64,000 nucleotides of DNA from Anaerolineaceae bacterium (lineage in GTDB: Bacteria > Chloroflexota > Anaerolineae > Aggregatilineales > Phototrophicaceae): assembly GCA_002699585.1 (NCBI GenBank), contig PABP01000009.1, positions 669,750-733,749 on the forward strand, read 5' to 3'. The notes under the pieces were generated by a model. That model was not told the origin of the DNA and did not search any database. It saw only the letters and a program-made list of their open reading frames with translations. The translations under genes were made by a program, and so were the position numbers. Of the stretch, positions 58,129 to 64,000 are shown in pieces (the first letter of the stretch is position 1; every line of letters begins with the position of its first letter).

Positions 58129-61100
58129 ATGGTGCAATCCAACACCCCTCAGAGCGAACCCACGCGCAGTAACGGCCTGTCAAACTGGCTGTCCGGGCGT
58201 TTGACGCTCAACTGGGAAGTCGTGATTCTACTGGTGATCCTGGCGCTGGCCATCTTCACCCGCTTCTACATCCTGGGCGAGCGCGTCATGAGCCATGACG
58301 AAAGCCTGCACACGCGCTTTTCCTATACGCTCTATACCGAAGGCAACTTTGAGCATACGCCGCTCATGCATGGGCCGATTCTGTTCCATGCGACGGCGCT
58401 TTCCTATGCGCTCTTTGGCGTCAATGACTTCTCTGCGCGGATTTATGCGGCGGTATTGGGCGTGCTGCTGGTGATGTCGCCCATCTTGTTCCGGCGCTGG
58501 CTGGGACGATGGGGCACCATCATTGCCTCCGGCTTGTTGCTTATCTCGCCTTTGATGATGTACTACAACCGCTATATTCGTCACGATACGCCCTCGATGC
58601 TCTTTGCGGTCATCATGCTCTGGGGCATTATGATGTACCTCAGCGGCCCCGCCAATCAGCGACGACGAGCGCACTGGCTCTATATCATTGCCGCTGCCAT
58701 GATCCTCAACCTGGGTTCAAAGGAAACCGCCTTTATCTATATTGCCATTTTCGGCATCTTCCTGGCGATTTACTGGTTCGTTCGTCTGGCACAGCATTAC
58801 CGCAATATTCCTGGCAAGCCAGTCTTTAACTTCGCCATAGTCGGTATTTTGCTCGGTGGGGTACTTTCCCTGGGGATGTACATCCTGCTAGACATCATCC
58901 AGTTTGACTTGCTGCCAACTGATACCTCGACCACCTTCGCCATGCTCGCGCCCGGTCAGCAGGGCACACTCATCCTGTGGACGCTGGCGATTGTCGCCTC
59001 AGTCGTCATCATGATATTGGGTACGCTGCTCTGGGCCTATCGTGGCGCGATCAAGCGCATTCCCTGGCGCAACGTGCTCGTGCTGATTGGCTTTGCGCTG
59101 ATTGTCTGTTTCTCGCTGGTCGTTTTTGAAGAAATTTCACATACCTCACCCAGCAGTGCCGACCCCGTCGCTCCTGCCGTTCCCGGTGAAGAAGTCGCCG
59201 AAGAAGCGGTCATCTCCACCTTCCGCTGGACGCCGATGATTGGCGTGTGGGTGTTGGCCCTGGGTGTGATCGCCTTTGCGGTCATCAACCGCCGCCGTGG
59301 TGGGGCAGAAGACGAACTGATTGACGAGGAAACGGGCGAGCCAATCAAACAGAAGCGCGGTCGTGGCTTCTTCGAGATGATGGATGCCTTCCCGGAGTTT
59401 GATCTGCTCATTGTCATCGGTACCTTGATTTTGCCCTGGGCGACCGCCATCGTGCCTTACCTCATGCACGGCAACACCACCGATTACATCGCCGTCGCGG
59501 AGTCCCTGCCGACGGTTGTGTACAACATCATCTTTGCCATTTCTGAAATTGGCACGCCCGATCAGGTGGGGCTGTTTATCGTCAACGCGATGGCCTTGAT
59601 CCCGTTGGTGGCGGTTTCTGTGACGCTGGGCCTTTTGTGGAACTGGCGGCGCTGGTTGGTGGCGGCGGCCATCTTCCATGCCATATGGGCCTTTTTCTTC
59701 ACGACCGTCTTCACCAACATTCCCGGCCTGTTCACGGGCATGATCCAAAGCCTCGGTTACTGGCTGGAACAGCAAGGCGAACGTCGTGGCAGCCAGCCGC
59801 AATACTACTACCTGCTGGTCGTGATGCCTTATTACGAGTTCCTGCCCGTCATAGGTGGCGTTCTGGCCATGTTCGCTGGCATGATCGTCTACTGGCGTCG
59901 TCGCCTGGGCCTGGATAATCAGCGCCGCCAGGTCAAGCAGTTGGCCATGCAGGCTCAATCACTGGAACTGGATGAAGAGGCTGATGAACGCCAAGTTCAA
60001 CAGGTACAGCGTCGATTATTCGGCATGCAGCAGCAGCTTGATGATTCCAACCGCCTGACCGAAATGCCATTCTTGCTGTTCTGGTCCTGGCTCGGTGTAT
60101 TGAACCTTGTTGGCTACAGCCTCGCCGGGGAAAAAATGCCCTGGCTTGGTACGCATCTCACGCTGCCGCTGATTATCCTGACAGCCTGGTTCCTGGGACG
60201 CATCATCAGCCGCATCGACTGGCAGGTGTTCCGCCAACGTGGCTGGATCGTCCTGCTCATCCTGCCACTTTTCCTGATTACCTTGCTACAGATCATTGGC
60301 CCGCTGGTCGTAGGCCGTGGACCCTTCCAGGGCCTGACACAGGTTCAACTGTCCCAGACCTATAGCTGGTTGGCTTCGCTGGCGATTGCTGGCGGCGTAT
60401 TCTATGGTGTTTTCCGAGCCGCTCGCCGCGTCAGTTGGGCGCACGTCCGCCAACTGGCGGCAGTGGCTGTGTTTGCGCTGCTGGCCATCGTGACCTTCCG
60501 CTCAGCCTGGATCGCGTCGTTCATCAACTATGACTATGCTAACGAATTCCTGGTCTATGCCCATGCAGCCCCGTCGGTCAAGCGTGTCCTGAACGACATC
60601 ACGGAAATGAGCCATCGCATCACTGATGGCAATGATCTCAAGTTTGCCTACGATAACAGCGTGTCCTGGCCCTATAGCTGGTACTTCCGTGACTTCCCGA
60701 ATGCGGTCTTCGTCGGCGAGAACCCGACCCTGCAAAACCTTGAAAATGCCGCCGTTGTCATCGTCGGTGATGACAAGTTCGGCATCGTTGAACCCATGTT
60801 GGTCGAGCGGTATCAGCGCTTCCGCTACATTCGCATGTGGTGGCCGATGCAAGAATACTTCTATCTGACGCCCGACCGCCTGCTGAACCTGTTCGACTTC
60901 TCAGCCGATAATGTCCAGGCCGCGCAATACCGTGAAGGTATCTTCGACATCTGGTGGCAGCGCGATTACACCACCTATGGCCTGACGATGGGCAAGGACT
61001 TCTCCACAACGAACTGGCCTGTTTCTGATGCCATGTATGTCTACGTCCGCAAGGATTATGCCTCCCAGATTTGGGAATATGGTGTTGGTGATGGGGCCGT

Positions 61101-62298
61101 TGCCAATCCGCTGGATGCCATAGAACAAAATGTTTGCAATGCTAACTGGCAGCCCTTGTTTGCTATGAGCGCCTTCGAGCGACCGGAAGGCATGACGCGG
61201 CCTGTCGGTGTCTCGCTCGACGATGCGGGCAACCTCTATGTCGCTGATGAATATGCGCATCACATCGTCGTTTTCGATAGCGATGGCAACGTGATTGATA
61301 CCATTGGTCAGCCTGTGGGTGGCCTGGAAGCAGATGAACCGTACTTCACCCGGCCCAACATGGTCCGTGTCGGTCCTAATGGCCAACTCTATGTGGCCGA
61401 TACCTGGGATTACGGTGTGGACATCTTGACAGAAGACGGCGACCTCGTCACTGAATGGGGCCAAGCAGGCGAGTTCGGCTTTGCAGCCGAGGTTAACCCG
61501 GTAGACGGCCTTTGGGGTCCGCGTGATGTCGTCGTGTCTGATGATGGGCTGGTCTTTGTCTCCGATACGGGTAACAAGCGTATCCGTGTCTACGAAATCA
61601 TCGATGGGCAGGCCATCTACGTCCGTGACATCGGCAGTGGTGGCAGTGGCTTTGGCCAACTGAACGAGCCTAGTGGTCTGGCGCTGCATCCTGATGGCCG
61701 TGTTTATGTCGCCGATACATGGAACCGCCGCATTGGCGTCTTCATGCAGGATGGCACAGCGGTCGATGACTATCAGGTCCTGGGCTGGTACCAGGAATTG
61801 GGCAACCGTCCATATCTGGCGCTGGATGTCGAACGCGATTTGCTCTATGTCACTGATCCCGATGCGGGGCGCGTGCTGGTCTACAACACAGCAGGTGACT
61901 GCTTGGGTTCCTTCGGTCAGAAGGCTGGTGAATCGGCTAACCTCGGCCAGATTGGTGTCGTTGGTGGCATTACGGTTGGCCCCGATGGTTCGGTCTACGT
62001 GGCGGATTCCTCCTTTGGCCGTGTGCTCAAGTTTGCTAGCTTCGATGCCTACCGCGACCTGAACGGCGTCCCGGAAATAGATGAGAGCCAGCTAGATGAT
62101 AGTGCCTATGGCTCTGGCCTGTCCGATAATGGCATCGACCTGCAACTGAATGATGGCGCGGGTGACAGCAACGTCGAAGATGGCAGCATGGGTGACAGCA
62201 TGGGTGACAGCGATACGAGCGGTGACATGTCCGGCCAATCAGAGGGTGGTGATGCCGCTGCCGATGGCCAGCAGGCGAGTGACCAGACTTCTGAGTAA
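58129..62298 (+). CDS. Agl23-type (TIGR03663) membrane protein fused to an NHL propeller (1389 aa)
   Basis: Residues about 25-820 form a GT-C membrane domain, with VMSHDESLHTRFS (about 53) as the intact Asp-Glu motif and HTPLMHGPILFHA, YYNRYIRHDTPSM and AGEKMPWLGTHLTLP, all typical of the TIGR03663 family related to archaeal Agl23. After an outer linker an NHL-type propeller (about 1020-1310) has five to six blades, each with 'NLYVADEY'-like cores (LYVADTWDYGVDIL, VFVSDTGNKRIRVY, VYVADTWNRRIGVF). The last 45 residues are Gly/Ser/Asp/Met-rich (GSMGDSMGDSDTSGDMSGQS). ATG at 58129 follows AGAGAAGAG. Possibly transfers or flips lipid-linked glycans, with the NHL part binding partner proteins outside. 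It ends the co-directional block. Confidence 0.85.
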   Translation: MVQSNTPQSEPTRSNGLSNWLSGRLTLNWEVVILLVILALAIFTRFYILGERVMSHDESLHTRFSYTLYTEGNFEHTPLMHGPILFHATALSYALFGVNDFSARIYAAVLGVLLVMSPILFRRWLGRWGTIIASGLLLISPLMMYYNRYIRHDTPSMLFAVIMLWGIMMYLSGPANQRRRAHWLYIIAAAMILNLGSKETAFIYIAIFGIFLAIYWFVRLAQHYRNIPGKPVFNFAIVGILLGGVLSLGMYILLDIIQFDLLPTDTSTTFAMLAPGQQGTLILWTLAIVASVVIMILGTLLWAYRGAIKRIPWRNVLVLIGFALIVCFSLVVFEEISHTSPSSADPVAPAVPGEEVAEEAVISTFRWTPMIGVWVLALGVIAFAVINRRRGGAEDELIDEETGEPIKQKRGRGFFEMMDAFPEFDLLIVIGTLILPWATAIVPYLMHGNTTDYIAVAESLPTVVYNIIFAISEIGTPDQVGLFIVNAMALIPLVAVSVTLGLLWNWRRWLVAAAIFHAIWAFFFTTVFTNIPGLFTGMIQSLGYWLEQQGERRGSQPQYYYLLVVMPYYEFLPVIGGVLAMFAGMIVYWRRRLGLDNQRRQVKQLAMQAQSLELDEEADERQVQQVQRRLFGMQQQLDDSNRLTEMPFLLFWSWLGVLNLVGYSLAGEKMPWLGTHLTLPLIILTAWFLGRIISRIDWQVFRQRGWIVLLILPLFLITLLQIIGPLVVGRGPFQGLTQVQLSQTYSWLASLAIAGGVFYGVFRAARRVSWAHVRQLAAVAVFALLAIVTFRSAWIASFINYDYANEFLVYAHAAPSVKRVLNDITEMSHRITDGNDLKFAYDNSVSWPYSWYFRDFPNAVFVGENPTLQNLENAAVVIVGDDKFGIVEPMLVERYQRFRYIRMWWPMQEYFYLTPDRLLNLFDFSADNVQAAQYREGIFDIWWQRDYTTYGLTMGKDFSTTNWPVSDAMYVYVRKDYASQIWEYGVGDGAVANPLDAIEQNVCNANWQPLFAMSAFERPEGMTRPVGVSLDDAGNLYVADEYAHHIVVFDSDGNVIDTIGQPVGGLEADEPYFTRPNMVRVGPNGQLYVADTWDYGVDILTEDGDLVTEWGQAGEFGFAAEVNPVDGLWGPRDVVVSDDGLVFVSDTGNKRIRVYEIIDGQAIYVRDIGSGGSGFGQLNEPSGLALHPDGRVYVADTWNRRIGVFMQDGTAVDDYQVLGWYQELGNRPYLALDVERDLLYVTDPDAGRVLVYNTAGDCLGSFGQKAGESANLGQIGVVGGITVGPDGSVYVADSSFGRVLKFASFDAYRDLNGVPEIDESQLDDSAYGSGLSDNGIDLQLNDGAGDSNVEDGSMGDSMGDSDTSGDMSGQSEGGDAAADGQQASDQTSE

Positions 62299-62375
62299 AA
62301 TCGTGTCGTCTGCCCTAGATATGTGGCGCAAGTAGTCGCTACTACGTTGACTAATGTTCGAGACTGGATGGTTGA

Positions 62376-63080
62376 TTATTGATCGACGGGTTTTGTGTCA
62401 CGCAAAATCCACCACGCGCTTGCCCATACCCAGGGGGCGTATAGGACAAAGCTTATCAACAATGGGATTGTCGCAAGGGTCGGTAGTATGATGAGTAATA
62501 CTGTGGCAATTGTGGCAATTCCCCATTCAACCGTTCCTAGCCATGCTATCCACCTAGGATACGACGGGGTATGAAAACAAGCTGGTAACAACAAGAGGCC
62601 AGCAAACGTGTATATCCCAAACGCAGTGACATTTGTCAGCGCTGTAGACAGACTTTCCTGTGATTGAAATACAGAGACTAGAAAAGTGTCCTGATTAAGC
62701 ACATAGGCATCTGCAAGTCCTGGCAAAACAACCAAGTTCACAATGATACCAAGGATGTCCACAGCAGCGGCGATGATGGCCAAACCTATAGCAAGATGAA
62801 CCCATGTCTGTACCCCGCCGAGGTTGCGACCAAGTGCATAGTAGCTCCACGAAAATGAGAGCGTGACAGCAAACCAGAATAACCAACCTAACTGCCAGAC
62901 AAGACTATTCTCGTTGATCCATAGGATGCGTTCGATGATATCCGGCTGGATAGTCGGTGTCCCCGCTCCCACTACTACACTTGCAACGAACGACGCCAAA
63001 AATGTATTAATAAATCCCGCGAGTATTAAGCCAATCACATCCAGTCGAATGGCCGTACTCGCATGACGAAACCGATACAT
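62376..63080 (-). CDS. Unknown multi-pass membrane protein (234 aa)
   Basis: Six to seven hydrophobic segments (about 16-38, 58-80, 90-115, 145-165, 178-200, 205-228). It resembles DUF4386-like proteins in size and helix spacing, but I cannot confirm that. The start ATG at 63080 overlaps the stop of the upstream gene by one base (TAATG), so the two are translationally coupled. The DNA is visibly poorer in G+C than the glycan block (48% in one counted line, against about 60% in a line of the neighbouring gene), and codon choice is more A/T-ending, which may signal later acquisition. Convergent with the Agl23-NHL gene, 77 bases apart; no terminator stem of note is visible between them. Confidence 0.6.
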   Translation of the reverse strand: MYRFRHASTAIRLDVIGLILAGFINTFLASFVASVVVGAGTPTIQPDIIERILWINENSLVWQLGWLFWFAVTLSFSWSYYALGRNLGGVQTWVHLAIGLAIIAAAVDILGIIVNLVVLPGLADAYVLNQDTFLVSVFQSQESLSTALTNVTAFGIYTFAGLLLLPACFHTPSYPRWIAWLGTVEWGIATIATVLLIILPTLATIPLLISFVLYAPWVWASAWWILRDTKPVDQ

Positions 63081-63928
63081 TAGCTAACGGGTCCAATCAT
63101 CTTTTCTTGTTGACGATACATGAAAATAACAGCTCCGTGCACTAGTATGAACCCCCCGGCAAGTAGTTGAATGGCCAGGAGTCGCCCGTGCATTGCGGGG
63201 TCAATATCTGGTGTGTGGATGATTGTTATGATGATGAGCAGTAAGTTCGTAATCGGTGCTTGCCAAAAGATCGGGCGGACTCGTACCCAATCGCCATCCC
63301 ACAGTGCCCATAGATAAGCTGCGGTGTGCGTGATATACAATACCCCGATTAGGCCACCCACTAATGGCGCGACCTGCCACGGCCAGAATTCGTTGACGGT
63401 TTCAATGCGAAATAGAAAGCCTATCCCCATAATGAGGCTTACAAATGCTGATCCTATTAGCACGATCCGAGCTAGCAGATTTAGCGGCAAGTTTATCGGT
63501 AGCTTGCCACCATAGCGCCTTTCGTGTGTGTAAAAAACATAGGGGGCAGCGAAGAAAAGAATAAGATACATGGTTAGCCAGTAAGCGAGATGAAACCAGG
63601 GATGTGCCAAAAACGGCTTTAGATAGACGAACGTAAGCAAAGTCGCCATGATCGAAAATAACGTAATCACGACCATGATGATGCGGACGTTTGCCCATGT
63701 ACGTTGAAATATCCCGAATGCAACTAATATGATCGCGTTTGAGTACATAACACCTACTAAACGCGCACTTACTGGTGGATTGATGGTCCACACAAAAAGT
63801 GTCTCCGTCAAATGGGGGACAGAGATCAATATAATGAATGCGGGTAGACCATTCGCTAGCAATACTAAGAAGACAAACTTGACCCATTTGGATAGATCAT
63901 TATCCCACCACTCTTGGAGGTAATGCAT
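63080..63928 (-). CDS. Unknown multi-pass membrane protein (282 aa)
   Basis: Eight or so hydrophobic segments with short loops, beginning near residue 16 (FVFLVLLANGLPAFIILISV) and ending at about residue 270. The N-terminus MHYLQEWWDNDLSKWVK is soluble. No family is recognised. Start is the ATG at 63928 with AAGGA (63940-63936) 7 bases upstream. It is the first gene of a two-gene unit with the preceding entry. Like its partner it lies in DNA of lower G+C. The last 72 bases of the window hold only this gene's leader on the minus strand and a weak plus-strand promoter-like pair, TTGACT (63953) and TATGTG (63975). Confidence 0.6.
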   Translation of the reverse strand: MHYLQEWWDNDLSKWVKFVFLVLLANGLPAFIILISVPHLTETLFVWTINPPVSARLVGVMYSNAIILVAFGIFQRTWANVRIIMVVITLFSIMATLLTFVYLKPFLAHPWFHLAYWLTMYLILFFAAPYVFYTHERRYGGKLPINLPLNLLARIVLIGSAFVSLIMGIGFLFRIETVNEFWPWQVAPLVGGLIGVLYITHTAAYLWALWDGDWVRVRPIFWQAPITNLLLIIITIIHTPDIDPAMHGRLLAIQLLAGGFILVHGAVIFMYRQQEKMIGPVS

Positions 63929-64000
63929 AATTTTGTCCTTTTAATAATAATTTTGACTTTTTTGGGATGGGTTCTATGTGATTTTCGCGGCGATATTATG

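Noticed and set aside
62332-62345. GTAGT/ACTAC stem between the Agl23-NHL gene and the convergent gene
   Set aside because: Only 5 bp and no T-run.
1-64000. CRISPR arrays, insertion sequences, prophage or integrase genes
   Set aside because: No regularly spaced repeats, transposase, integrase or phage structural genes were seen on either strand.

Overview
The window looks like chromosomal DNA of a free-living member of the Chloroflexota, probably an Anaerolineae-like lineage. The main reason is the run of very large multi-pass glycosyltransferases, including two proteins with the Chlor_Arch_YYY (DUF2298) domain known from Chloroflexota and Archaea, and an Agl23-type protein (TIGR03663). The lineage is an inference from gene content; no rRNA is present. 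G+C is moderately high, genes are densely packed and mostly ATG-initiated with AGGAG-like ribosome sites. I see no CRISPR array, insertion sequence, prophage or replication origin.

Left part (1-10 kb): the 3' end of purU, a secreted WD40-propeller/sortase fusion, a ParB-like protein, purK, an RluE-type pseudouridine synthase, two small hypotheticals, an FmdB zinc-ribbon/methyltransferase pair, an enoyl-CoA hydratase, a secreted triple-PA14/double-SH3 protein and a second methyltransferase. Middle part (10-23 kb): two APC-superfamily permeases, the second closely resembling the KimA potassium importer, an orphan sensor kinase facing a twin-XRE regulator, a TPR protein and a two-gene ABC exporter whose subunits complement each other as a consensus/degenerate pair. 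23-36 kb: two GT39-like membrane proteins, a thiolase, a small membrane protein translationally coupled to birA, an intergenic degenerate tandem repeat, unknown single-pass membrane proteins, an SRPBCC protein, a penicillin-acylase-family hydrolase and a TPR lipoprotein-like secreted protein. 36-40.5 kb: gyrA, rplY and a tRNA-Gly(CCC) gene.

From 40.7 to 62.3 kb all genes point the same way and form an envelope-glycan block: a GT4 glycosyltransferase, a methyltransferase, a GT39-like protein, a 2080-residue GT39-DUF2298 fusion, a stand-alone DUF2298 protein, another GT39-like protein, an ECF sigma factor with its zinc anti-sigma factor, and a 1389-residue Agl23-NHL protein. The likely theme is transfer of lipid-linked sugars to surface molecules under envelope-stress control, though substrates cannot be read from sequence. 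The right edge holds two unknown multi-pass membrane proteins of visibly lower G+C.

Most notable structures outside ordinary coding: a hairpin between the Shine-Dalgarno sequence and the forced start codon of gyrA; an array of TGGGAT motifs between gyrA and the divergent TPR gene; a terminator/anti-terminator-like leader before the first permease; a 14-bp perfect palindrome before the KimA-like gene; and several short perfect tandem duplications in intergenic DNA.
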